Source: Oxalobacteraceae bacterium AB_14 (GTDB taxonomy: Bacteria > Pseudomonadota > Gammaproteobacteria > Burkholderiales > Burkholderiaceae_D). From it: 64,000 bases of DNA. A program made the translations under genes and the position numbers. Of this stretch, positions 1-8,604 are shown one piece after another (position 1 is the stretch's first letter; each line of letters opens with the position of its first letter). The stretch is from positions 2,934,664-2,998,663 of the forward strand of contig KB906724.1 of assembly GCA_000381565.1 (NCBI GenBank). The letters run 5' to 3'. The notes beneath the pieces were generated by a model. The model was not told the DNA's origin, made no database searches, and saw nothing but the letters and a program-made list of their open reading frames with translations.

Positions 1-41
1 GCAATCATAGAGCATCTTGGTTGAAATGCAAGCCAATTTTT

Positions 42-110
42 AAGGTTCATCGCGGAGTATCGGGATGAACCTTGCCCGCGCCATTGGCATGCTCAGGGCG
101 GGTCCCGTTT
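42..110. other. Hairpins at the left edge of the window
   Basis: The arms AAGGTTCATC (42-51) and GATGAACCTT (64-73) are perfect 10-bp inverted repeats. A second, weaker GC-rich inverted repeat (roughly 74-105) is followed by a T run at 108-113. Together these could terminate a gene that ends before the window. No open frame supports a gene in 1-350. Confidence 0.35.
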
Positions 111-112
111 TT

Positions 113-332
113 TCGGCTTTTACTAAAACGTGATAACCACTGCTACCGAACGCTAATCACCGATATTTCGTGCGGGTTTGCGATATTTTTGGAACTAAAC
201 GGCGCTAAGCGGCTCTAATAAATATAGGCCGTAGAAATTAGTACCGCTTAGCGTTCGGCGAGGAAATTTTAGTAAGTGTTAGCGCGCTGTAGTACTGGTC
301 AGTAGAGCTTAGCAGCGCTTAGTAAAAGCCGA
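113..332. repeat. Symmetrical CTAA/TTAG motif array with 14-bp inverted ends
   Basis: The outer arms are TCGGCTTTTACTAA (113-126) and its exact reverse complement (319-332). Inside, CCGAACGCTAA (146-156) is repeated inverted at 248-258, and CGCTAAGCGG (203-212) is repeated inverted at 244-253. The left half carries only CTAA-type motifs (near 124, 153, 195, 205, 215) and the right half only TTAG-type motifs (near 238, 248, 269, 279, 309, 319). The inner pairs conflict as one hairpin, so this is better read as an array of protein-binding sites or a small mobile or attachment element than as one RNA stem. The function is unknown. Confidence 0.6.
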
Positions 333-350
333 TTTTAGGGAGCCCCCACC

Positions 351-908
351 ATGTCCATGTATCGCCTCCATTTCCCGATCCGCGTGCCCGACGATATGCT
401 CGTCGAATTGGGCAAATTCACAGGCACTTTCTGGTCGGATTCCTTTGCCCAGGAGCCCTTCGTCATCGAGGCAATTCGCAACGACATCAAGCCCGCGCCG
501 CCGGCCCCGCAGCAGCCCGTTGAGGCGAGCGAGGCGGGATGCCAATGGAAGCAGGTGCTCCTTCCCGAGGGGACCAGGCTGCGCGCCAGCTTCGGCCGCC
601 AGCCCTATTTCGCCACAGTGGTGGGGGTGGAAATCAAGTACGACGGGCACGCAGTATCGCCGTCCTGCTTTGCCAACCTCTACGGCAGCGGCAACCGCAA
701 TGCCTGGAAAACCGTCTGGCTGCGCCTTCCCGGCAGTAACGAGTGGCTGCTGGCCGACGTCTGCCGCTCGGCGCGCAAAGCGGCGCTAGCGCGTTTGCAC
801 GGGGATGGCGTGCAGGCGGACAGCCAGCGTTCACCGGCGCCCGGCTCCGGACGAAGCGCCCGCCGCAGGAAACGCCGTGCGGCGAAACAAATTTCCGGAA
901 ATCCGTGA
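351..908 (+). CDS. Hypothetical protein with a RAMA-like domain
   Basis: This 185-residue cytoplasmic protein has no signal peptide or membrane segment. Residues about 66-140 resemble the RAMA/DUF4357 small beta-rich fold seen beside restriction methylases and other DNA-modifying proteins. The visible pattern is GTRLRASF, then IKYDGHAV, then NAWKTVWLRLPG and WLLADVCR. The last 40 residues are rich in Arg, Lys and Ser and are probably disordered, possibly contacting nucleic acid. The ATG lies 18 bp after the inverted-repeat array at 113-332, so the array may be its promoter region. The gene ends 17 bp before the convergent lipoprotein gene. The domain call is from pattern recognition only. Confidence 0.6.
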   Translation: MSMYRLHFPIRVPDDMLVELGKFTGTFWSDSFAQEPFVIEAIRNDIKPAPPAPQQPVEASEAGCQWKQVLLPEGTRLRASFGRQPYFATVVGVEIKYDGHAVSPSCFANLYGSGNRNAWKTVWLRLPGSNEWLLADVCRSARKAALARLHGDGVQADSQRSPAPGSGRSARRRKRRAAKQISGNP

Positions 909-925
909 AGAAGCATTTTTAAGCC

Positions 926-2320
926 TTAGTAGATCTCGCGGCGCAGACGCTGCATTTGTTGTTCGTGACGCTCCACCCAGCGGCGGGCGTCGTCCAGCTG
1001 CCGCTCCAGCTGCCGGATATAGTCGATCAGATCGCGCCGTTCCTGCTCGCGGCGGACGTCCTGTTTCCGGGTGTCGTCGTTGACCACGCGGTCCTTGGCC
1101 TCGAGGTTCGAGCGGATCTCGCGCAACAGCCGCTCCAGGCGACGGTGTGCGTCGTTCAGGCGTCCCGATACCTCGTTGGCGTCGTCAACCGCCTGGCGAT
1201 GCTTGGCCGCGGCCACTTCGTAATCCTGCCCGCTGACATAGGCGTGCTTCAGCTGGTTGCGCAATTCGACGCGGCAGACGTCGACCGCCATGCCGCTGTT
1301 GGCGCGGCCACGCTCGAAGGCATTCTCCGGCAAGCAGTATTTGGCGTTCTGCGCATCCCATGCCGCCGTGTACAGCTCGCGCGTCGCCGCGATCACGAAC
1401 ACGCCGTTGCGCCCGGCGTTGGCTATGCGCTCGTCCAGCATGAAGGGCTTGCCGTAGCCGTCGTCGGCGCCGGCCTGGCGCCAATAGTCGGTCAGGCGCG
1501 CTTCCCAGGCCTGGCGGTACTCGGATTCGAAAATCTTCAAGCCCTTGGCGCGCGCCTCCCTGCTGCGCGCGGCGAAGTCCATGCCGCTGACGGCATCCTG
1601 CGTGCCGAGATTGCGCCAGTAGCTGACGATCTCCCCGTTCCAGGCGGCGCGGTAGGCTTCTTCCTGCACCTGGACGCCGGCGCTGCGGGCCTTGGCCGCT
1701 CGGTCGCGGAAGGCGCTGTCCGGCGTGCCGTTGCGGGCGTCGGTGTAGCCGGCGTCCTGCCAGAAGCTGCGGTTGCCGATCTGCCAGCCGTCGCTGTAGG
1801 CGGCTTCGTCGAAACGCAGCCGCATGCCGGCGGCATTGGCGCGGGCTGCGTCCCTCTGGGCCGACAAGGGCTGGCCGTCGGTGCCTGAGCGTCTGCCCAA
1901 CCCTTTCCAGTAGTCGGAATTTCCGATCGCCCAGCCGCCATCGTAGGCGGGACGGTTCAGCGGTGTCTTGTGCTTGCGGATCTCGTCGCCCGCGGCGTGC
2001 GCGTCAACTTGCGGCTGGAGTCCCTTGCCGCCATCCTGCCGGCCTAGCTGCGACCACAGGTCCCAGTTGCCCTGCGCCCAACCGGCGATGTACTGCGCCT
2101 CGGCGCCGAGGGCTGCGGGCTGCTTGTCATCGGCGTGATCGTCGCAGAAATCCTTGCGCTCGGCGTAGTTGGACGGCTCGCCCGACACACCGTCCTTATG
2201 CCCGATGGCGGCCCAGTCGCCGACTTTGCAATCGGCGATGCGCTGCATGGTGGATTGGCAGCCGGCCAGCAGCAGCGGCACGGCGAGGATCAGCGGTCGA
2301 AAACGGGTCAGATAGTTCAT
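926..2320 (-). CDS. DUF2799-type repeat lipoprotein with C-terminal coiled coil
   Basis: The first 21 residues form a lipoprotein signal with the lipobox LLAGC, so the mature protein is probably lipid-anchored at the outer membrane. The body (about residues 30-345) is built from six or seven units of about 40-45 residues. Each carries a tryptophan or aromatic followed by a pattern like YWRxxGxxDGxxG, as in the DUF2799 family. Residues about 370-464 are charged and heptad-like, consistent with a long coiled coil. DUF2799 proteins usually have one to three units, so this is an expanded member. The function is unknown. It shares a strand with the downstream kinase-regulator pair but is separated from it by 61 bp. 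Confidence 0.75.
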   Translation of the reverse strand: MNYLTRFRPLILAVPLLLAGCQSTMQRIADCKVGDWAAIGHKDGVSGEPSNYAERKDFCDDHADDKQPAALGAEAQYIAGWAQGNWDLWSQLGRQDGGKGLQPQVDAHAAGDEIRKHKTPLNRPAYDGGWAIGNSDYWKGLGRRSGTDGQPLSAQRDAARANAAGMRLRFDEAAYSDGWQIGNRSFWQDAGYTDARNGTPDSAFRDRAAKARSAGVQVQEEAYRAAWNGEIVSYWRNLGTQDAVSGMDFAARSREARAKGLKIFESEYRQAWEARLTDYWRQAGADDGYGKPFMLDERIANAGRNGVFVIAATRELYTAAWDAQNAKYCLPENAFERGRANSGMAVDVCRVELRNQLKHAYVSGQDYEVAAAKHRQAVDDANEVSGRLNDAHRRLERLLREIRSNLEAKDRVVNDDTRKQDVRREQERRDLIDYIRQLERQLDDARRWVERHEQQMQRLRREIY

Positions 2321-2381
2321 GGCGGCTTTTGAGAGTTTCAGCGGCCCGATTATATGGCATAAATAACAAAGAAAATATACG

Positions 2382-3758
2382 TCACTCCCTTACACCGGCA
2401 AAGCTCACCGCGACCAGCAATCCCGGCCCATCCTCGCGATTGGCCAGCTCGATGCGGCCCTGGTTGCGCGCGGCAGCGCGTTCGGCGATGGCCAGGCCCA
2501 AACCGCTGCCCGCCTGGTCCTGGTCCGGCAGGCGAAAGAAGCGTTCGAATACTTTGCGCTGCATTTCCGGCGCGATGCCGGGCCCCTGGTCGGCGACCGA
2601 AAGAACAATGCGGCCATCCTCCTGGGCGACGGCCACCGTCACGCGGCCACCTTCCGGCGTATACTTGACCGCGTTGCTGACCAGGTTATCGATCAGGGAC
2701 GCCATGCTTTCCAGGTGCATGGCCAGCACGCAGCGCGCGGGCGCCTGCAATTCGATTTCAACCTGGCGGGTGGCGGCGATCTGCCCGGCCAGCGCCAGCC
2801 GGTCCGCGACCAGTTCGCCCAGGTCGCGCGGCGCCAGGCTGGCGTGATCGCGGTCACCGCCCGAGCGGGCCAGGGCCAGCAGCTGGTGCACCGTGTGCGT
2901 GGCGCGCCGCACGCCTGTACGCAAGCCCTGCCCCGCCTCCTCCAAGCGCTGCGCTGTGCGGGTCGTGGTCAGCGTGTCGGCGTTGATCTGGATGATGGAC
3001 AGCGGCGTCTTGAGCTCGTGCGCGGCGTCGACCAGGAATTCCTGCTCGCGTTCCAGCCTTTCGGTCAGCCGCTCCATCAGCCGATTGACCGATCCGACCA
3101 GCGGCGACAACTCCAGGTACGGCGACGGCGCCAGTGGCGACAGGTCGGTGGCCGAACGTTCCTCGATCTCGCCGACAATGGATTTCAACGGCCGCAGCCC
3201 GACGCGGATGATGAACCACGCCGGCAGCAGCAGGAACGGTACGCTGAACAGCAACGGTGCAAAATAGTAGCCGATGCTCGACACCTGCAGCAACCACTCG
3301 CCGATCACCTCCGTCGCCATGCGCACGGTGACGCCGCTGGCGGGATCGTCTTCGACCGACACCACCCAGCCGTCCTTGAGCGGCTGCGCATGCGGCCCCG
3401 CGGCGGCATCGGTGGGCGGCAGGCCCGCGTCCGGCGAGGCGTAGACCAGCTGACCATGCCGCCACACCTGCGTTTGCAGCGCCGGGATGTACCAGCCCAG
3501 CTCCTTGTAGAGCGCGTAGTGCAGCTGCTCCATCTTGCGCACCAGCGGCTTGACCTGCTCCGGCGGGCGCCCGCCGACGGTTTGCATCAGCACGATGATG
3601 CGCAAGGCGCTGGCGCGCAATTCGCGCTGCATGTCGCGCCGCTTGCTGGTGCGGGTTTCATAGACGTCCAGCGCCAGGTTCGCCAGCCAGACCAGCATCA
3701 TCACCGTGACGAAGCCGAACAGCAGGCGCTTGAACAACGAACGGTTGTGCATCGTCAT
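2382..3758 (-). CDS. Sensor histidine kinase, QseC/TctE-like
   Basis: This membrane sensor kinase of 458 residues pairs with the response regulator just upstream. TM1 spans about residues 12-31, a periplasmic sensor about 32-163, and TM2 about 165-187. These are followed by HAMP, a dimerisation domain with the phospho-acceptor His247 in AAHELKTPL, and an ATPase domain with N box (SNAVKYTPEGG), G1 (DQGPGIA) and G2 (GSGLGLAI). All catalytic motifs look intact. Its start overlaps the regulator stop by 4 bp, so the two are translationally coupled. The signal it senses cannot be read from sequence. QseC, TctE and PmrB are all plausible closest relatives. Confidence 0.88.
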   Translation of the reverse strand: MTMHNRSLFKRLLFGFVTVMMLVWLANLALDVYETRTSKRRDMQRELRASALRIIVLMQTVGGRPPEQVKPLVRKMEQLHYALYKELGWYIPALQTQVWRHGQLVYASPDAGLPPTDAAAGPHAQPLKDGWVVSVEDDPASGVTVRMATEVIGEWLLQVSSIGYYFAPLLFSVPFLLLPAWFIIRVGLRPLKSIVGEIEERSATDLSPLAPSPYLELSPLVGSVNRLMERLTERLEREQEFLVDAAHELKTPLSIIQINADTLTTTRTAQRLEEAGQGLRTGVRRATHTVHQLLALARSGGDRDHASLAPRDLGELVADRLALAGQIAATRQVEIELQAPARCVLAMHLESMASLIDNLVSNAVKYTPEGGRVTVAVAQEDGRIVLSVADQGPGIAPEMQRKVFERFFRLPDQDQAGSGLGLAIAERAAARNQGRIELANREDGPGLLVAVSFAGVRE

Positions 3759-4411
3759 TTGTCGACCACGTAGCCGACGCCGCGCACCGTGCGGATATAG
3801 CCCTCGCCGATCTTCTGCCGCAGGTGCGACATGTGGACGTCCAGCGCCGCGCCTTCGCTGTGCGGCAGCGCGCGCGACTCCAGCTCGCGCCGGGTCAGCA
3901 CGCGGTCCGGGTAGCGCATCAGCGCGTGCAGCAACGCGAATTCGGTCTTCGACAGGATGACGTTGGCGCCGGCGCGGGTCAGCAGCATGCGCTTATCGTC
4001 CAGCACCAGGTCCTTGACCTTCCACACCGGCTCACCGGATTCGCTCCAGCCGGTGGCGCGCCGCATCACCGCGCGCAGCCGCGCCAGCAGTTCCGTGACG
4101 ACGAACGGCTTGACCAGGTAGTCGTCGGCGCCGCGGTCCAGGCCATTCAAACGGTCTTCCAGGCTGTCGCGCGCGGTGATGACCAGGATCGGCAGCGTGT
4201 GGCCGGCCGAGCGCAGTTCGCGCAGCACGTCGATGCCGTTCCCGTCCGGCAGTCCCAGGTCCAGCAGCACGGCGTCGAACTGCTCGTTTTCCACCCAATG
4301 GCGGGCGTCGCTGGCGCGGCGCACCCAGATCACTTCCTGTCCCGCATCCTGCAAGGCCGCTTGCAGGGCCTTGCCCAATTCCAGGTCGTCTTCGACCAGG
4401 CAAATCTTCAT
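3755..4411 (-). CDS. OmpR/PhoB-family response regulator
   Basis: This 218-residue regulator has a receiver domain (residues about 1-115) with phospho-acceptor Asp51 in LLDLGLPDGNG and Lys101 in DYLVKPF. A winged-helix DNA-binding domain (about 125-216) ends in the usual GYIRTVRGVGYVV. It is the first gene of the operon with the kinase at 2382. It is divergent from the TonB receptor at 4570, and the shared intergenic region holds phased TTAAGG repeats of the kind OmpR-family proteins bind. Autoregulation and control of the receptor are therefore likely, but this is inferred from layout. QseB and TctD are similar families. Confidence 0.9.
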   Translation of the reverse strand: MKICLVEDDLELGKALQAALQDAGQEVIWVRRASDARHWVENEQFDAVLLDLGLPDGNGIDVLRELRSAGHTLPILVITARDSLEDRLNGLDRGADDYLVKPFVVTELLARLRAVMRRATGWSESGEPVWKVKDLVLDDKRMLLTRAGANVILSKTEFALLHALMRYPDRVLTRRELESRALPHSEGAALDVHMSHLRQKIGEGYIRTVRGVGYVVDK

Positions 4412-4487
4412 ATGTCGCCACCTTATTCGTGAAGCCCGTATCTACGCATCTTCTTGCCGGACTGTCAATCGCCTGCGCGCCACAACG

Positions 4488-4526
4488 TTAGGAAAACCTT
4501 AAGGTTTCTTTTGGACGGCGTTAAGG
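4488..4526. promoter_or_regulatory. Phased TTAAGG repeats, candidate response-regulator operator
   Basis: TTAGG at 4488, TTAAGG at 4499, a degenerate TTTTGG at 4509 and TTAAGG at 4521 lie 10-12 bp apart, on one face of the helix. OmpR/PhoB-family regulators bind direct repeats at about 11-bp phase. The site lies between the divergent response-regulator and TonB-receptor genes. Confidence 0.5.
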
Positions 4527-4569
4527 AAGACCAGGGACAATCTGCCCACACTAAAACGAGGGAGAGCAG

Positions 4570-7308
4570 ATGGACAGCAACGCAGGGATCAAAACGATAC
4601 GCACGCCTATCGCCACGGCGGTGGGATGGATGCTGGCATGCGCAGCCGCGCCGGCGATGGCGCAGCAGGCCGGCGACAGCGCCGCCCAGCCGCTCGAACA
4701 GGTGATGGTCACCGGCATCCGCGCATCCCTGCAGCAGGCGCTGGCCCGCAAGCGCAATAGCGACACGCTGTCCGAAGTGGTGTCGGCCGAGGACATCGGC
4801 AAGATGCCGGACAAGAATGTGGCCGACGCCATCCAGCGCGTGCCGGGCGTGAACATCTCGTCCTCCGCCGGCGGCGAAGGCGGTTTCGCCGAGAATGACC
4901 GCGTCAGCATCCGCGGCACCAGCTCCAGCCTGACGCAGACGCAGGTCAACGGCCATGCGATCGGCACCGGCGACTGGTTCGTGCTCGACCAGGCCGGCGC
5001 CGTCGGACGCAGCGTCAGCTACGCGCTGCTGCCGTCGGAGATCGTCGGCGCCGTCACGGTGCAGAAAAGCCAGCAGGCCGACATGGTCGAAGGCGGCGTG
5101 GCCGGCTCGGTCAACATCGAGACCCGCAAGCCGCTCGATTTCAAAAAGCAGCTGACGCTGGAAGGCACGGTGCAAGCCATCTACTCCGACTTGCCGAGCA
5201 AGACCGATCCGCAAATGAATGCGCTGATCGGCTGGAAGAACGACGCCAAGACCTTCGGCGTGCTGGTGCAGCTGTTCTCGGAGAAGCGCCACGAACGCCG
5301 CGACGGCCAGGAGTTCTACGGCTACACCGCCATCGCCGCCGACAGCAACGCCGCCAAGGCGCACCCGGAACTGGCCGGCATCCTGGCGCCGGCCGGCATC
5401 AGCGCCTCGCTGTTCGAGCAGACCCGCAAGCGCACCGGCAGCGCCTTCGACCTGCAATTCAAGCCAAGCAAGGACCTGGCCTTCGACATCAACGGCTTCA
5501 GCTCGCAGCTGGACGCGGCCAACTACAATCGCAGCTTCTACAACAACATCTCCGCCAACATCAACGCCACCAATCCGGATACCGGCGCATCGGTCGGCGT
5601 GATCCCGTCGGCCTACACCATCAAGAGCGGCACGCTGGTGGCGGCCACCATACCGGCATCGCAATACCCCGCCGTCAGCGCCACCCAGGGCTACAACTCC
5701 TCGCTGTACTCGGCCTTCGGCGACCAGATCTACCGTCCCGGCTCCTCGTCCTCGTCGGCCTACCTCGACCTGGATGGCAGCTACAGGGTCAACCAGGACC
5801 TGCGCATCAGCGGCAGCGTGGGCTACACGCGCGGCTCCGGCAAGACCCCGGCCGACATCGGTTATGAGGCCGGCCTGACCGGCGCCGGCTCCAGCTACAC
5901 GCTGAACGGCTTGTCGCCGGCCACCCTGTCCTTCCCCGGCGCGGACACGTCCAGGTTCACCAACTACGTCACCGCTTCAGCGTGGGGCTCGCACGTCATC
6001 ACCAAGGACAGCGAAAAATACGCCCAGGCCGACGGCGAATTGCGGCTCGATCGCGGCGTCATGGAATCGGCCAAGTTCGGCCTGCGCTTTGCCGAGCACC
6101 ATCGCAGCGTGAGCCAGCCGGAGAACCGCGGTTGCACGGCCTGCGACGGCACCACCTCGGCGCCGCTGCCGGCCTGGAACGGCGCCACCTACCCGTCCAA
6201 CTTCGGCAACGGCATCACCAACAGCGCAAACTTCCTGCGTAATGTTTGGCAGATCAATCCAGGCGACATCGCCGCATGGGCGGCCAAGTACGACCTGGCA
6301 GGCGGCCCGACCACCGAGAACTGGGCCGGCGAAATGGACGTCAAAGAGAAATCGAGCGCCATCTACGGCATGGTCAACCTGGCCGGCGACGGCTGGCGCG
6401 GCAACGTCGGCGCGCGCTATGTGCACACCAACCAGGCCACCATCACCAACATCCCCGGCGGCGACCACCCGATCGGACAGGACAACGTGAACGGCGTCTA
6501 CACGCCAACGCTGAACCAGACCGGCTACAACGACTTCCTGCCAAGCGCGAACTTCAAGTTCGACCTGTCGCCCAACCTGGTGGCGCGCGCCGCCGTCGCC
6601 AGGACGATGGCGCGTCCTGACTTCAGCGCCATGGTTGGCGCGGTCACGCTGAACGACACCAACCTGACCGGCAGCAGCGGCAACCCGAACCTGAAGCCGG
6701 TCCGCTCGACCAACTACGACGTCGCGCTGGAATGGTACTTCGCGCCGAAAGCCCTGCTGTCGGCCGGGGTGTTCTACATGGACATGTCGTCCTACGTCAC
6801 CTACGGCACGGCCAACCTCACCTACTTCAACAACTCGTTCAAGCGCTCCGACAGCTACGCGATCTCCTCGCCGACCAATATCAGCGCCAAGAACAAGGGC
6901 GTGGAACTGGCCTACCAGCAGCACCTGTTCGGCGGCGTCGGGGTGCTCGCCAACTATACCTACACCGACGGCAGCGCGGCTGACGGCAAGCCGGTGGTCG
7001 GCAATTCCAAGAACACCTACAACGCCGAGACTTACTACGAGGACGACCGCTTGAGCGCCCGCCTGGCCTACACCTATCGCTCCAGCTTCTCCGGCGGCTT
7101 GTACAACAGCTTCCCGCAGGTGATGGCGGGAAGCGGCAACCTGGCGGCCTCGATCAACTACAAGATCAACGAGAACCTGTCGATCACCTTCGATGCGCTG
7201 AACCTCAACAATGCCGTGTTGCGCTACTACGGAGAGAACCAGGACCAGCCTATCGCCTCGTATTCGAACGGCCGCCAATACTACCTGGGCCTGCGTGGCA
7301 AACTCTAA
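4570..7308 (+). CDS. TonB-dependent outer-membrane receptor (Caulobacter/Xanthomonas type)
   Basis: This outer-membrane active transporter has 912 residues. A signal peptide ends near Ala31, and a short segment follows before the plug domain (about residues 50-170, with IGKMPDKNVADAIQRVPGV and the RVSIRGTSS motif). The rest is a 22-strand barrel rich in aromatic and Asn/Ser turns, ending in YYLGLRGKL. The plug signature matches the large TonB receptor subgroup used for complex carbohydrates and other organics in Caulobacter, Xanthomonas and Massilia. A NagX-like acyltransferase lies directly downstream, and in other proteobacteria such pairs belong to chitin or N-acetylglucosamine uptake clusters. 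The substrate here is inferred, not shown. Start: ATG after GAGGGAGAGC. Confidence 0.88.
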   Translation: MDSNAGIKTIRTPIATAVGWMLACAAAPAMAQQAGDSAAQPLEQVMVTGIRASLQQALARKRNSDTLSEVVSAEDIGKMPDKNVADAIQRVPGVNISSSAGGEGGFAENDRVSIRGTSSSLTQTQVNGHAIGTGDWFVLDQAGAVGRSVSYALLPSEIVGAVTVQKSQQADMVEGGVAGSVNIETRKPLDFKKQLTLEGTVQAIYSDLPSKTDPQMNALIGWKNDAKTFGVLVQLFSEKRHERRDGQEFYGYTAIAADSNAAKAHPELAGILAPAGISASLFEQTRKRTGSAFDLQFKPSKDLAFDINGFSSQLDAANYNRSFYNNISANINATNPDTGASVGVIPSAYTIKSGTLVAATIPASQYPAVSATQGYNSSLYSAFGDQIYRPGSSSSSAYLDLDGSYRVNQDLRISGSVGYTRGSGKTPADIGYEAGLTGAGSSYTLNGLSPATLSFPGADTSRFTNYVTASAWGSHVITKDSEKYAQADGELRLDRGVMESAKFGLRFAEHHRSVSQPENRGCTACDGTTSAPLPAWNGATYPSNFGNGITNSANFLRNVWQINPGDIAAWAAKYDLAGGPTTENWAGEMDVKEKSSAIYGMVNLAGDGWRGNVGARYVHTNQATITNIPGGDHPIGQDNVNGVYTPTLNQTGYNDFLPSANFKFDLSPNLVARAAVARTMARPDFSAMVGAVTLNDTNLTGSSGNPNLKPVRSTNYDVALEWYFAPKALLSAGVFYMDMSSYVTYGTANLTYFNNSFKRSDSYAISSPTNISAKNKGVELAYQQHLFGGVGVLANYTYTDGSAADGKPVVGNSKNTYNAETYYEDDRLSARLAYTYRSSFSGGLYNSFPQVMAGSGNLAASINYKINENLSITFDALNLNNAVLRYYGENQDQPIASYSNGRQYYLGLRGKL

Positions 7309-7399
7309 ACCCGCGCAGATACTGGCGATCGACGCCTTCCGCGGCATCACCATCGTGGTCATGATCTTTGTGATATCACATTGCAGCTTTAAATTCTAA
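7295..7399 (+). pseudogene. 5' remnant of a NagX-like acyltransferase gene
   Basis: A GTG at 7295, overlapping the receptor stop, opens a 34-codon frame. It reads like the conserved N-terminus of the NagX/DUF5009 family: SKPAQILAIDAFRGITIVVM. After about residue 25 the similarity ends, and a stop at 7397 lies 4 bp before the intact paralog at 7404. The intact gene repeats the motif as NSIDAVRGLTVAAM. The simplest reading is that two tandem copies existed and the first lost nearly all its body by deletion. It may still help translational coupling between the receptor and the second copy. Confidence 0.65.
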
Positions 7400-7403
7400 A
7401 ACT

Positions 7404-8465
7404 ATGCGTATCAATTCTATCGACGCGGTGCGCGGCCTGACGGTGGCCGCCATGCTGCTGGTGAACGACGCCGGCGACTGGTCGCACGTCTACCCCTGGC
7501 TTGAACACGCCGAATGGCATGGCTGCACGCCGCCGGACTTCATCTTCCCCATCTTCATGCTGATCGTGGGTGTCTCCATCAATCTGGCGATCGCCCCCCG
7601 CCTGGACGCGGGCGCGCAGGCCGCGCCGCTGGCGCGCCCGGTGCTGTGGCGCGCCCTGCGCATCGTACTGCTGGGGATCGCGCTGCACGTGGTGGCGATG
7701 CTGCTGCTGAACGGACGCGGCTTCCGGCTGTTCGGCGTTCTGCAAAGGACGGGCATCTGCTTCGCGGCGGTTGGGCTGATGGCCATCTATGTGCGCGGCG
7801 CCCGCGCGCAGTGGACAACTTTCGCGGCGATTCTGCTCGGCTACTGGGCGCTGTTGGCGGCAGGCGGTTCGCTGGAGCCGGGACTGAATCTGTCCGACCG
7901 CATCGACAGCGCCCTGCTGGGCCACCTGGCCTACCGGTACGATGCGGCTACCGGCGTCGGCCACGATCCGGAAGGCATCCTCGGGACGCTGCCGTCGCTG
8001 GCCACCGTCATCCTCGGTTTGCGGGCCGGCGACTGGCTGCGGCGCGGCCAGACCCGCACCCTGGCCATGGCGGGCGCCGCGGCGATGCTGCTGGGCGGCC
8101 TGTGGTCGCTGGCGCTGCCGCTGAACAAACAGCTTTGGACCTCGTCGTTCGTGCTGTGGACCGGCGGCTTCGGCATGCTGCTGATCGCACTGGCCCACCA
8201 GCTGATCGATGTGCGCGGCTGGCCTGCACTGGGCCGTGCCATGGGCCTCAACGCCATCGCTGCCTACGCCGGCTCCTGGATCGCCACTTGCGCAATTGAA
8301 GGCAGCGGCCTGATGGGACCACTCTACACCCACGTCTTCAGCGGCCCGCTGACCCCGGTATTCGGGCCGTGGCTAGCCTCGCTGGCGTTCGCCGCCGCCT
8401 TCACGGCGCTCTTCTGGCTGGCTATGGCAGGGGCTGAAAAACGGGGGTGGCGCGTCACGATCTGA
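7404..8465 (+). CDS. NagX-like membrane acyltransferase (HGSNAT/DUF5009 family)
   Basis: This is an integral membrane protein of 353 residues with about ten hydrophobic segments. It starts with the family signature IDAVRGLTVAAMLLVNDAG and has PPDFIFPIFMLIVGVSI near residues 51-67. This family includes heparan-alpha-glucosaminide N-acetyltransferase and bacterial NagX, which acts in N-acetylglucosamine or chitin use. The conserved histidine-containing loop is near residues 38-48 (EHAEWHGCTPP). It follows the TonB receptor and a truncated paralog, probably in one operon. Sugar acetylation or transport-linked modification is a family-based guess. Confidence 0.8.
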   Translation: MRINSIDAVRGLTVAAMLLVNDAGDWSHVYPWLEHAEWHGCTPPDFIFPIFMLIVGVSINLAIAPRLDAGAQAAPLARPVLWRALRIVLLGIALHVVAMLLLNGRGFRLFGVLQRTGICFAAVGLMAIYVRGARAQWTTFAAILLGYWALLAAGGSLEPGLNLSDRIDSALLGHLAYRYDAATGVGHDPEGILGTLPSLATVILGLRAGDWLRRGQTRTLAMAGAAAMLLGGLWSLALPLNKQLWTSSFVLWTGGFGMLLIALAHQLIDVRGWPALGRAMGLNAIAAYAGSWIATCAIEGSGLMGPLYTHVFSGPLTPVFGPWLASLAFAAAFTALFWLAMAGAEKRGWRVTI

Positions 8466-8604
8466 GGCACTTGCTTTTCTTTCGCTAGCGACGGTAGCGC
8501 TTCCATGGCTAGCACAGGCATTGCACCGCGTTCAACTTGCTTTACAAATTAAAAATATTCCATTCTAGACATTGTTCATTCATAATGTATTAAGAACAAG
8601 TTAA

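Noticed and set aside
113..332. One long RNA hairpin formed by the inverted repeats
   Set aside because: Inner repeat pairs overlap (244-253 with 248-258), so they cannot all pair in one fold.
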